A DNA stretch of 64,000 nt from Porodaedalea pini (Eukaryota; Basidiomycota; Agaricomycetes; Hymenochaetales; Hymenochaetaceae), in contig NBAY01000064.1 in the NCBI GenBank assembly GCA_002794775.1, positions 62,001 through 126,000 of the forward strand, given 5' to 3'. Of the stretch, positions 24,694 through 36,372 are shown piece after piece. Every line of letters begins with the position of its first letter. Within the stretch, counting starts at the first letter, position 1. Below the pieces are notes generated by a model, which worked only from the letters and a program-made list of their open reading frames with translations, ran no database searches and had not been told where the DNA came from. Made by a program: the position numbers and the translations under genes.

Positions 24694-25542
24694 CAGCCAT
24701 TTTCATAAGTCCTGCGACACGTGCATGTCACGTGAAGTGAGCCACGTCAGAGCCAAAATGTCAAAAAATTAGAATGAATGCCTATTTTCTCTGTGAATTA
24801 TGCACAGTACCTGCTCATAAAGTACTCAAAAAAAAGGCACGGTTCTCAGGAGAAGAAATATGTAAAATAGGGAGCAATAAATTGATTGTGTAGGCAGGTG
24901 GAGATCAAACAAGTGCAGCTGGTCTGTTCTCTCACCCATTTCCACTGAGATTCAAAAATTATGGCTCCCCTACATCTATCTATAAAATTCTTTCCTGTGT
25001 CTTTAAATTAATTATATGACTATACCAACATCTCCTGAAAGTTTGAAGCCAATCCATTTAGTATTCATGGTCCAGCAGCAAGATTTGTGTTCCACTTCAA
25101 GCTCTTTCCACCCTCCTTTTCTCACAACAGGTCTTGCAGAGTAGAACACAAATCTTGCTGCTGCACCATAAATACTGAATGGATTGGCTTAAAACTTGCA
25201 GGAGATGTTGGTATAGTCATATAATTAATTTAAAGACACAAGAAAGAATTTTATAGATAGATGTAGGGGAGCCATAATTTTTGAATCTCAGTGGAAATGT
25301 GTGAGAGAACAGACTGGCTGCACTTGTTTGATCTCCACCCACATACACAATCAATGTATTGCTCCCTATTTTACATATTTCTGCTCCTGAGAACTGTGCC
25401 TTTTTTGTGAGTACTTTATGAGCAGGTACTGTGCATAATTCACAGAGAAAATAGGCATTCATTCTAATTTTTTGACATTTTGGCTCTGACGTGGCTCACT
25501 TCACGTGATATGCACGTGTCACAGGACTTATGAAAACGGCTG
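24694..25542. mobile_element. Palindromic foldback element A, copy 2 (849 bp), in an exon
   Basis: Same length and termini as copy 1 (CAGCCATTTTCATAAGTCC and its inverse), flanked by TA at 24692-24693 and 25543-25544. The central spacer (about 25090-25150) is inverted relative to copy 1. The paralogous gene at 36944-36960 shows the empty site: GCTGCCATGATACACGAA with a single TA. It interrupts exon 2 of the pseudogene. Confidence 0.95.
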
Positions 25543-25906
25543 TACATGAGGGCACAGGTTCATTCCTGTTTGATCAACTATACAAGATTCAGAGTTATGT
25601 ATGGTCCATTGAATCTAATCGATTATGAAATTCAACATTCAAATTATATTTTATTATCCACAGGGACCCAGACTGAGCATTTCTTGTTGTCCACCATCTT
25701 GAGTGCTTGTATGACAAGATGGTTTTCTGCCGGCCCTTTCTATCCCTTGAAACAAGTGTACTCGACTTCATGCGGGACTTTGACAAATCTTTTTCAAACC
25801 GTTTTGAATGGAATACACTCCATAGCTGATCATGCTGTATGCAAACTCTGTCTTAAATCAAGCGCTGAGTTTTACCGTTCTATTTGTTGGACACATAGGT
25901 TCCTTA

Positions 25907-26982
25907 CTGCCCTTTTCAGAAGTATTGTCACATGTGATTTCACTGATTTTTGTGCTACAAGAGCCTCAAAACACAAACATTTTCATATCTCAACCAAAAG
26001 TTGACTTTTTGCATCATCTAAGTTGCTAAATTCATTTTTTTAATCTCATCTTTCATATTTCAACAAGAGTGATAAGAAATAGTCAAAATTGGAGTCCAAA
26101 ACAGAGAAAATGCTGTTTTTGAACCCATTTCCCTTGTTCATTTTTTCCTGCACTCAGTTTTCACTATACAGTGCTCCAGACCAGCACAGAATTCCAGTAT
26201 TAGTCTATTATGAATTTACAGACTGATTTGGAGATGTATTGTGAGGTAGATGTGCTGAATTGGTGCATGCCTAAAACACACAAATCCCCTCTGTTTCTGC
26301 AAGCCCCCCAGCCTCCAGGAAAATTTCTTCTCAACTAAGTTCATGCATGTAAATTCATTCAAAGTGTATTGGAACAGATTTGAGCAGCATCCATGGATAC
26401 AGGCTTGCTTCATGAGTCAGGGATATGTTCACAAGAATAGTGCATACAGTCAGAATCTGGTACTCAATTCAGCTCACTGGTTGATGCTAGAGCCCTGGAT
26501 GCTTCTCAAATCTGTTCCAATACACTTTGAATGAATTTACATGCATGAACTTTGCTGAGAAGAAATTTTCCTGGAGGCTGGGGGGCTTGCAGAAACAGAG
26601 GGGATTTGTGTGTTTTAGGCATGCACCAATTCAGCACATCTACCTCACAATACATCTCCAAATCAGTCTGTAAATTCATAATAGACTAATACTGGAATTC
26701 TGTGCTGGTCTGGAGCACTGTATAGTGAAAACTGAGTGCAGGAAAAAATGAACAAGGGAAATGGGTTCAAAAACAGCATTTTCTCTGTTTTGGACTCCAA
26801 TTTTGACTATTTCTTATCACTCTTGTTGAAATATGAAAGATGAGATTAAAAAAATGAATTTAGCAACTTAGATGATGCAAAAAGTCAACTTTTGGTTGAG
26901 ATATGAAAATGTTTGTGTTTTGAGGCTCTTGTAGCACAAAAATCAGTGAAATCACATGTGACAATACTTCTGAAAAGGGCAG
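25907..26982. mobile_element. Palindromic foldback element B (1076 bp), in an exon
   Basis: Inverted arms of about 480 bp, from CTGCCCTTTTCAGAAG (25907) to the inverse ending at 26982, around a spacer of about 110 bp (26390-26500). TA flanks both sides (25905-25906, 26983-26984). Sequence unrelated to element A. The paralogous copy at 37315-37325 shows the empty site CCCATAATGGAACTG with a single TA. No open frame of note. Confidence 0.93.
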
Positions 26983-28000
26983 TAATGGAGCTGATTGTAC
27001 GGTAAGTACTGAAAAATATCCATCATCTAAGAGTTGTGAGGAACTGTATCATTTTGGTGCTGATTTTTTCGATCCAGAGTCCCACAGAAACCTCCGCAGA
27101 CGATTCACTCCAACTTTGTTTCTTGGTTTGCGGCTTTTGATCATATGCAGCATGGTATCGATCTTTGATACACTTATTTCACATACCACCTCCTATGCGG
27201 GATCACCAATGCGAATAAGCTTGACATAAATGCTATCCTCCAGTTTGATTTGGCCAAGATGCAGGGATTTTATCCTCATTCCACTGTGCAACCGCTCCTT
27301 TGCAGGCTTACCTGTCCACCGGACATCTTACTTGGTCAAATTGTTGCAATCTGATACCAGTTCAAGAACTCAGAGTCTTTGGATCAGTTTTTAACACCAA
27401 TAATCATGAAGTCAGAAAAGCTGGAGCAACTGTGCACGCAACTATCTCAATATGTTGACAGGTACTGTCTTGTGTAACATATCATTCTTTGATCCACCTG
27501 ATAATTTGAGCCCTTAGCATGGATGGGCTGACTTGCCAGTGCACTCTACATGCATCCAAGTACCTGCTCTTGACCGATATTTATTGCTGAAGGGTGTCAT
27601 TGCGCGCATTGTCTGCTACTTGGTTTGCTCAGACAAGCGATTTTTGGCTTTTGGTGGAAGAGTTGGAGAAGAAATGCATCCCGGCTGTCCATGTAGTCAT
27701 TTCCCATATAATTGCCTGCCACTGCACCAACAGTGGTGGTCTACTACATATTTGCGACACTGTGAGTCTTTATCTCTTAGAAGGAAGTTGCTGAATGGAG
27801 GTGGACATTTCCTAGTATAGGGCTTGCTGTGATGGAATTGAAGGAACAAAACAGATCCTGAAGTTTTTGATGCGGGACGTGCTCGAGCTTCACATATCCT
27901 GTGGCGTATCCTTCTCCACAGCAGGGTACCTCCCACTTCTTGCCGGGAAGACAGCTACAAGTGAGAAAGACATATATCGTGCATCCATATGTTTGATGGC

Positions 28001-28350
28001 TGCTATGCGATGCAATAATCTCCTGACACTATTCTTCTAGGTCTTCATATACATTGCTTCCATCTTAACCGTATTCAATATCCTGAACACAGTAGATAGG
28101 TCTGCGTTCCAATCATGTCTTCAGAAGACTATGCAAATATTTTGAGGTAGAATGATCTGCTTATTTAATTCAATATACGGGCTTCCTTAGCTTTTCAAAT
28201 TGAAAGATCATGCTGCAATAAGGCTGATGCTCATCTGTCAAGCAGGTGCATTCATGAAATAAATGTTTCCATCCTATTCAATTGTTTTACATGGTTGCTA
28301 GTATCACTATCATCTGCACTTTGGAACCAGAAATTTCTTGAATCATCAGG
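28001..28350. other. Intergenic, no gene seen
   Basis: AT-rich sequence between the truncated end of the pseudogene and the solo LTR. Confidence 0.4.
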
Positions 28351-28809
28351 TGTTAGGCGGAAGTCTGGGTGGAACTCAGACTAGGCAACCTCAACGTGCG
28401 GCACCTGACGGTGACGTGAACGTTGTCTGGGACGAGCTGTATCTCGAACACGAAGTTCGGGCAGCGGGTTTACTCAGACTGGACGACGTGGAGGTAAGAG
28501 GATTAATACAAATCTAACTAATACAAGGGGAGGGCGGGTCTCACCTGGACGACGTGGAGGTAAGAGGAAAAGCAGAACAGGGGGCTTCTGCGATTCCACC
28601 TTCCTCCATATAGCATCGTCCGCAGGACTGCATTATCTAAGTACTGTATAGTTTATGTAACTAGGAATGGAACAAATGAAGGTTGGGTCGTACTAAGTGA
28701 GTGTGGGAAGTGATTGAAAAGACAATTAAATATAATGAAAAGGAGCGGTAAAAAGAAAAGAAATGATAAAAGGAAAATAAAAGACAGGGTGAAAGTTCAA
28801 GTCCTAACA
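28351..28809 (-). mobile_element. Solo LTR of chromovirus family 1
   Basis: 459 bp, TGTTAGG...CCTAACA in plus reading, flanked by the perfect 5-bp duplication TCAGG (28346-28350 and 28810-28814). The TSD proves an insertion followed by LTR-LTR recombination. It keeps the AAAAGCAGAAC motif (about 28566-28577) that pairs with the family primer site. Confidence 0.95.
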
Positions 28810-28986
28810 TCAGGCTCATCTGGTTAGGACTCATTGTTATGACTATTTTGCTGTTTTTATTTTGTGCGTGTCTTACAAAAGTGAAAAGTGCTAGAGAAAG
28901 TGCGACTCATTGCTCATGTATCACATCATATCATTATGTTGTCTCAGATCCATATCGAAGTTCTGATAGTAGTTCAATGCATCACC

Positions 28987-31322
28987 CTACTTGTTCGATT
29001 CGATCACTTGACAGATCATGTCTCCCACTTTATTAGAGCGGGATGAAATCCTGCACTTGAAAGGTTTTGGGTGCCTATCAAATAGTGTGTTGATATTAGA
29101 TACAATTGCTTCAGATAAGAAAATGAGCATACCTAATGAAATTCGATGTATATTCACCACTCGGGATAATGGGATTGTTATTCTTATCAAGAGCTTTCTG
29201 GATATCGAACAATGCAAGTATAGATGCAATGCCTATGAAGACCTAAATCGAGGCTCAGAAAGATGGTAGATACAGCACAAGATATCTAGAAATGCACAGA
29301 GTTTTCCATGAAATGTCTACCAGGGCAGATTCTGCCAATGTGCACTCATTATCAGCCTCTCTGAGCAACAGACATCACATCTATCAGCTCACCGTCTACC
29401 AAACCCAAAGGCCACCTTATTCACGCCCAAAGGTTGTTTATTCCCTTCCATCAGCAACCAATGCTCAGGCTTGAACTTGTCTGGCTCTGGGTACTCTTTG
29501 GGGTCCCTTGTTATAGCCCTGGATGCAGATGGTGAATTTTGCAAAAAAACTATGTACTTCAAGATGTACCAAATATTGGGGAGGATAGTAGTACCAGCAG
29601 GAATAAAGAATCCTTTATAAACGTCATCTTCTGAAGTGCAATGGGCGACAGCTTGGCATAAAGATTCAACTCATCTGAAATAGCTGCACCACTATTGAGA
29701 GTGACATACCAAGAGGCGTAACAGGTTCATATCTGTGAATCATAAGGAAAGTTGTGAGAAACTCTACTCCAGATGAATTTTGATGCAGACTCAGTGTGCA
29801 CCTGAGGACCTCATTGCAGATAGCATTTATGTATGGTAAATTTGGCTTGTCTTCCATGGATGGTAAAGTGTCCTTGCCGATAACCCTTTCTAACTCTTCC
29901 TGTCCTTGCCACATGGCCTCGGGATATAATACCATAGCTAGCACGAAGGTAAGTAGAGTGGATACAGTCTGTACCAACCATTATTAATGTTGGGATGAAT
30001 CAAAGATCTGGACTGCAGAAAGATGTACGGTATCTGCACTGGCTGCGACAACATCCTCCAAAGTCAGGTTACAGTAAGGCAGCCTCAACAAACTGAAATA
30101 CCTACCTGCGTAGGTGACTCCCACAGTCTTTTCAGTGAGTGCCTCATGTGAGACGTGACCCTCTGTACTAGTATTCTGCTCCAACAACTTGCTTGTCATA
30201 GACAGTGAGCCTCTCCCGTTAACCTGTAAGTCAAGGAATTCAACTGGAAAGGCCCAGAGATTATTGTTCATACAGATGAAACACACCATAAACTCTTTTG
30301 CCATATCAAAAGGCTTGCTGAGCATCTGTCATGAAAGCTCACGTCCTTCTTTCACCATGATAAGAAAGTGAGCTCCTAGAAACCATGTTGGAAGGTACTG
30401 CATTTATGTCACAGCTGATTACTTGCAGGCAGCTTGAGAATATACAAAGACTTACAGATAGGAAGAGTGTTCACAAGAAAGAACGTCTGTGCTTCAGTTG
30501 CAGAGTCCATAGCCTTCTTGACAAGTTCAATATATGGATCATTCCTCTTCTTGACTAAGGCATAACTTGAAAGTAAGTGGTCATGGGATGCTCTAATAGT
30601 GTAAGCAATTGACCTTGGTATCCATAGGCAATTTTCAATATCATTGCTCCTGCAGTGCTTTGCTTGTATTAGTCAAAGCAGTAATTATTAAGATCAAAAG
30701 AAGCATACTGTCAAATATGTTCAGCATATTTTAGAGGTTCTTCAAGGATATCCAGGAGGAGTTTGTGGGTGTAGTGCATCTGTAGTTCATGATAGTCTGA
30801 GACAGCCATCTGCTGGAAAAATTGATGAAGGAATTGTCTCAATCTCCTCCATATGGCATCATGACTGTGAACCAGGTCCACTCCTCACTACAGCAGGCTT
30901 GAGTAGGACAGAAGCTTAAGGGCAAGGAATTAACACACAGTTTAAGCATTACATTCATTGGTCTTGTCGAATAATTGTTGCTGCACTTCTCGAAAAGATC
31001 AAGTGCAGTATTAGATGAGTTCACAAACAGATACGGAGTACCAAAGTTCTACAAGATCCCCTATCAAAGTAAGTCACTATCATGCCATGAGAAAAAGGAA
31101 GTATCTGTCAGCCTTCTCACCATATTCTTTGCCCCATTGGCAAGCCTTCTCCCATTCCCTGGAGCCAGGCATATCAAATATGTTTCCCACCAATGGTAAG
31201 CCCTTTGGTCCCAGAGGATAGGGATACTTCTCAAGTGCATCTCAATTCTGACACTTTAAGAATGAACACAGACAGACCAAAGCACAGGAAAGTGCTGTGG
31301 CATCCAAGAGTAGTTTTAGCAT
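28987..31322 (-). pseudogene. Cytochrome P450, decayed
   Basis: Intron-rich minus-strand gene with most of a fungal microsomal P450. N-terminal anchor MLKLLLDATALSCALVCLC (31322), then YPLGPKGLPLVGN (about 31220), the helix-C area MMPYGGD (about 30860), the substrate-recognition region, the K-helix region NAICNEVLR (about 29810), PKEYPEPDKFKPEHW (about 29490), FGFGRR and, after an intron, CPGRHFMEN with the heme-ligand Cys (about 29325), and the C-terminal PFKCRISSRSNKVGDMI up to the TAG at 28987-28989. Lesions: TGA at 31242-31244 between anchor and proline hinge, a frameshift at the GGDW motif, and stops in the middle exons. P450s oxidise small molecules with NADPH-P450 reductase; substrate unknown. 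Confidence 0.85.
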
Positions 31323-34300
31323 GACAATTGACCACAAGGAGACGAAGAACAAGAGGATACACTACGTGTGGGTCCTTTATACAGTTGAGGAGAGGGGAGC
31401 GCATTGGCTCAGTGACAAGATACATACTTGCTTCAAGTATTGTATTGACCAGAAAATGGGGTGGAAACCGATTCCAGGGAACTTTGATAATGCTGAATCT
31501 GAGGTGCTCGAGAAGCATTCCCTTTCCAATGACAGGCAATGTAGTATAAGAAGAGTTTGGTAGAAAGAGTTACTGTGCAATTGAAACACAATGTAGCATC
31601 ACTCCTATTAACTTTCTCTGCAAAGACTTGACAATTGAAAAGCCAACTTGTGGCATAAGGATTGTGATTCATGGGGCTGGAAAATTTGATGACTGGCATA
31701 ACTTCAAACAAATGCATTACATCTGATCAGCCACTTTCCCAAGAGACAATGCAGAGCAACTCACTTACCATGCTTGAAGTCAAAATAAGTCTTGACAAGG
31801 TTCATTGAAGCAATGCAACATTTCATTCACAGATTAGGATGATTCCCCTCTCGTAAATGTCACCGAGACAGTCTTGTACACAATTCTAACGCGGTCCGCC
31901 TTCAGGAGTACTGATTCTTGATGGGAAGCTAATAAAAATAGGTTTGAAGCAAATACATGAATTGAGTCCACACTATCAAAGTGAAAGGAGCATACACACA
32001 AATGGACACCACAAGGAGTTGAGATACCAGTAAGGACATATCTTCTGCTCCCAAGTGAATAAGTCTGGTGCCATGGTATACCAGAGAATGACCTCCTTAA
32101 GGACAGAAGTGGAGACCAGTGCAGCTGGGGACCTTTTAAGCTCCCCACAATCAGCTGAAGAAGACAGCAGAATCAGGAAACATGTCATGAGATCATATTG
32201 AGTTTAACATCATAGCCCACTCATTGGATGAACAGCATGAGCAACCATGGGATGATGTAAAGTTATCCAAGCTATGACCTTCCACATTTGATGTCGATTT
32301 ATGGCATCTAAGAGTAGAGACCACACTGCAGAGATCGATGCAGGCTAGTAAGTGCAGAGTGATTGAAAGGTTGGAGCCAGCTTTGAAGGTCAAGTGATAG
32401 CTGAACGTATTCATGTGCCACTGATAGGAACTCCACCTTGTGATGTTCCTTTTCCACAACCTCCCATTCTCCTTCCACAAAGGTCCTCCCAGCACAGATG
32501 GATTGCTACCACCTTGATTAACTCCAGTCCCTCCAGGAGCAGAGGTACAGATTAATGTGCCTGAGCGGCAGCAGTTATCAGATGCACAAGGACTTTGGGC
32601 TGTCTACCAGTTCACGTGAGTATATAGGTGTTGCATCTATCGTGCATTGAAAAATAAGATAAAATAAATAGTTAAAAGGGGACAATTGTATCATAGCAAA
32701 GTTCATACCTGCAATAGATTTGGCAATGCTAGCTGTGGCAAATACCATCAAGATTTTTGTACCACCCCTGCACTTCCTTCCAGGACTGAGTGGTGCCAGT
32801 GGCTTATCAACTTCTTCTCTAAATCCACCACCTTTTGAGTGCCTTCGATAATCACAGATCCATTCACTTCCTCTCAGTATTCATGTCGCAAATTTTTATC
32901 CGATCCACCGCTATGTAGCACACCTACACCACTAAATGCAGCTTCGAATTGCTGACAGAAGCCTAACCCCAATTTCTGGACATGTCCAACGCTCTTGCGG
33001 TGCATCCTTGGCTCTGTCCTTTGCAGGCATAGCTGGCACTTGTGGGGAGGCTGGATTTGGTATAGCCCCTGCTGCCATTTCAGCAGGCTCAGCCTCTTTG
33101 TCTTTAGCTTTCAGAGTTGTGGCGGCAGCATGAACCTCACCCTTCTTACCTCCACCATGTCTATTTCTTTTAACTTGATGGGGATAAGAATAACCTCATC
33201 ACGTTTGAGGGGTGATACTGCTTGTGGCTGCTTGCCTCTCCCATGAGCTCCTGGATCTTCCTTGTCCCAATCGCAATAGCTACTATGCTGCACCTGTTTT
33301 TCCATGTGTAGTGTGTCAAGACAAGGTGTAGATTTAGGTGGCTGAGGTGGCTGCGATGCCGTGACTACAATAGACACAGGTGAGTCGTTGTACATCTGAA
33401 CTCATCCTTGATGTACTTACTAAGTTTTTCGAGTGTATCAGTCTCATAAGGCTTTTAAGATGGTACGTTGAACATTGCGAGAAAGGATACATCGTCTTCA
33501 TCTAGCACAGAGAATATTTAGAATGGACTCAGTATGAAATTATATTGTAGCTACCTTGCTCGATGGCACCCATCATTGCATCCTTCCATTTTTCTAGTAG
33601 GATCTTCTGAGAAGAGGCAAGCTCAACCACAGCAAACGGTTCATTGCCTGGAAGCACTCAGTAGGCATAGACAATACAACCAACTGTAAATGTACCAGCT
33701 TTATCATGAAAGACATGCCCACCATATGCTTGGCTGAATGCGGCCTGGTCCGAAATGCAACATATACATGTGAGGGCACATTCTCCTATCTCACCACACA
33801 GATCTTCCCATGAGCCACTAGTCTGAGGATCTGCAAGAAACTTACTTCTCACCCGTGGTAGAGACAGCAGCAGACGCTGCAGTGTCATTGTCCCTGGGAG
33901 TGTAGGGCCTGCCTGTTGGAGTGTGTGCTTGCGAAGAGAATGGAGACTGCCCATCAGGAAGAGAAGCGATTGAATTGACTGCTGCCGCTCGAGCAACAGC
34001 AAGCTCAGCTTTACCTTTTGTTTTATCATGTGACAAGGTGCCTTTTCTGAGTAGCATTTACGGTTGAATGTGCCATCTACGAGACTTCTTAACATATGGA
34101 CAAGAATGTGTATCTGGAGAACTCACCCTTTAGGATAGGCGGTATGAGCTCAGTGATGAGAAAAAGGGCTTCTTCAACCTGCTCCTTGGGTCTCTGTGCA
34201 AGAGACATACCTAGACCACCGCCAGGCCATTGAAGACGGTAACACACCATTGAAGATTTGATTGCTAACCGGCATGATATCGGTCCGCAGGAAAGCCAAA

Positions 34301-34559
34301 GCGATTGTGGGGCTAGCCTTTGCAGCTGTACCCATGACTTTGACCAATTGCATGGAGGTACTCACCAAGAAATAAGGCAACACTCAAACTAGCAGGAGCA
34401 AGACGTCCACTGCCCAAATGACATCCGCATACACAATCACTCCGAGTTTATCGGCATGCGAGTGATGGCAAGACTCAATGACTCTGATCACACACACAGA
34501 GCTGTGTGTCGAAAAGTCTTTGGTCAACATGGCCTAAACGGTTGTGTATATATGATCAC
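31323..34559. other. Decayed sequence, several protein-like scraps on the minus strand, none identified
   Basis: Over 3 kb upstream of the P450. Protein-like minus-strand stretches include AKDRAKDAPQERWTCPEIGV (about 33040-32970), KRDEVILIPIKLKEIDMVEVRRVRF (about 33215-33140, hydrophobic-basic), NEPFAVVELASSQKILLEKWKDAMMGAIE (about 33650-33560) and AFSQAYGGHVFHDKAGTFTVGCI (about 33740-33680). They are separated by stops and may come from one or more old mobile-element or lineage-specific genes. I do not assign a function. Confidence 0.4.
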
Positions 34560-35420
34560 TGAGAAATAGCTAGGTGAGAGATTGCAATAGCAATTCGCCG
34601 CAACCTGCATCGCAGCGATGGAAAAGAAATCCAAGAAAGAGAGGAAGAGCAACTAAGCCAGCCTCACATATGATGACTCTCAGGTATTCCTCCAATATCT
34701 TCTCAAGAGTCTACATGAAAATTTTAACAGAGACAAATTCCATCTGAAAAATAGCTCAGGTAAGAAACATGACCTCAATGAACTGACATCTTTAATTACT
34801 TTAAAGTCATCGCAACCAGATGGCTGAACGAATGCCTCGAGCTTGGACAATGAACTCACCAAGGTGGGAACAACAAGCTTCCAAACATGCGAGTGTTGTG
34901 ATCGGCCAAAGTTTGCAAAGACTCACTCTCAGATTAGTGATAGTCAGTGGTACTTCCTTGCCAAGGATCATTTTGAGCAAGACCTTGTTGAACATCATAT
35001 CAATAATGCGTGAGTCTAGCATCGCCGCAACGAACTGGTCAATGATTTTGAAGACGTAGGTGAGCTTCTCAGATGCCGGTGCAGGGAATAGTCCAGTCGG
35101 ATGATGAACATAGACGCCGGGATACGTGTCGGCATCTCGCCAGATCTTCAGATTGCGCCTGGCAAACTCTCGTGACACGTGTACCAATTTCGCTGCGTAA
35201 AGTTTGCACGTGACTCGGCCTGGAAAACTCAGCCCAATTCCCGCTTCATCACTGGAAGAGGACGACCCGAACACTTTGAAGGCAAAGTCCAGTATTGCTT
35301 TCTCGAAATGCGCACTTTCTGCCTCTGCAGACGCCCAAGGAAGCCGAGTTCATTGTCTCTGCGTGACGCCTCGCCCTAGATCGAACGCGTCCTCTCCTCA
35401 AAAACCAACTTCGAGTGCTG
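34560..35420 (-). pseudogene. HECT-domain E3 ligase fragment (UFD4/TRIP12-like)
   Basis: On the minus strand, 35274-34930 encodes GIGLSFPGRVTCKLYAAKL..., then GLFPAP, FKIIDQFVAAMLDSR, IIDMMFNKVLLKMILGKEVPLT, matching the N-lobe start of the HECT domain of the UFD4/TRIP12 type (the family reads roughly GLFPAPL, FLGQFVAKAMLDSRIIDIPFN, LGEEVPL). A GTGAGT donor follows NLR at about 34925, then shorter scraps (LSKLEAFVQ, ILEEYLRVI) that could be later HECT pieces. The catalytic-Cys C-lobe is not present and the 5' part of the gene is missing beyond 35420. It abuts the duplicated RBR fragment. HECT ligases carry ubiquitin on a C-lobe Cys; this fragment cannot. Confidence 0.72.
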
Positions 35421-35522
35421 GATACTCTCCCACGACCGGCCTAATGATCATGAGTATGTACAATGTTCTCTCAAAAGTACATGTACATATAGTGCGTACA
35501 GGAGAGATGGTTCAGACACAGC

Positions 35523-35937
35523 AGAGATCAAGCTGTATATGGTTCGAGGTGAGCAAACATTGTTACGTCCGCTCCACCTCTTGCTCGCCATATGCCAACA
35601 CCTTCGACTCGAACTCTCCAGGGAATTTCGTGCAACGTGCGGTAAATGAACTGAGCCGATGCCAGCTGACGCTGAAAGGAACGTATGCGATGGCACCCCT
35701 CACCTCTGGGAACATGAAGCACATGTTCGAGGGCAATCAGGCGTACTTAATTCTCTTTTAACTCCAACCCATTCTGTTCAAATTCATAGGTCGTTCAGGG
35801 ATGCCTAGGTCGTTGGGCTTTGCAGTGATCAAGAGCTTGTGTTAGAAGGTCGTCTGCTTTCACAATCGCCATGAGCTGATGCTGATCGACGGCGCAAGGG
35901 GCCTCGCAGGTGGCCAGGACAATTCCTCTCTGTTAGC
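35523..35937 (+). pseudogene. 3' fragment of the RBR ligase gene (duplicate)
   Basis: Matches the Ariadne-domain end of the gene at 21511-23677: ATCGAGGTGAGC-like donor region (about 35545), TYAMAPLTSGNMKHMFEGNQA (about 35680-35740; the parent has TYAMAHFLASGNKKQMFEDIQA), and later ARGLAG just before a stop region at 35930. RING1, IBR and RING2 are absent, the phase is broken, and an internal stretch is deleted. Its downstream spacer also matches the parent spacer, so it belongs to a block duplication. Confidence 0.85.
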
Positions 35938-36372
35938 GGGTTTGCTGTGTACTTGTCTTTGTGTATCTGTCGCGATGCAGCATCAATGATCAGATCGTGA
36001 GTGGTTATGGAATCTATCTATGTTTATGTGTAATTCTTTCTGTCCTGTGCTGCGCTTTTAAGTCGTCTTCCACGAGTTGATCGTGCACACGAGTATACCT
36101 CATGTTGGCATTGGGCATCGCATCGGTGTATTGGGGCGATACAGTTGTACGAACGCGTATACGTGTACATCGCTTGAAGACGGCTTTAGTGCGCTTTGGC
36201 ACTGGTGGTCCCGGAAACTTGCTTGTAGTGCCCTTTCAAATAGTAGGGACATTGCTTGCCTAGATGCGGTGCTTTGGGCGTCTATCCCGGTACTTAAACC
36301 TGACGAGTGACGACCGCATGCTTCAGTCTCTTCCTCATCAACACTCCTCATCAACACCTCTCCCCGCAAGGG

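Larger units (their letters stand above)
24060..28000 (+). pseudogene. Unknown-family gene, copy 1, broken by two palindromic elements
   Basis: Colinear with the intact copy at 36373-38758. Exon 1 (24060-24401) matches over GPGRTLGLGYEFVGKHIEI and on to KYVE; exon 2 from 24450 matches to FVAML, where element A (24694-25542) is inserted. The match resumes at 25545 and runs to about 25904, where element B (25907-26982) is inserted, then resumes with ATGGAGCTGATTGTACG and continues through the later exons to about 27985. The last exon is truncated after TATATCGTGCATCC. Small indels and stops occur between the insertions. The acidic C-terminus of the intact copy is missing. Confidence 0.9.
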
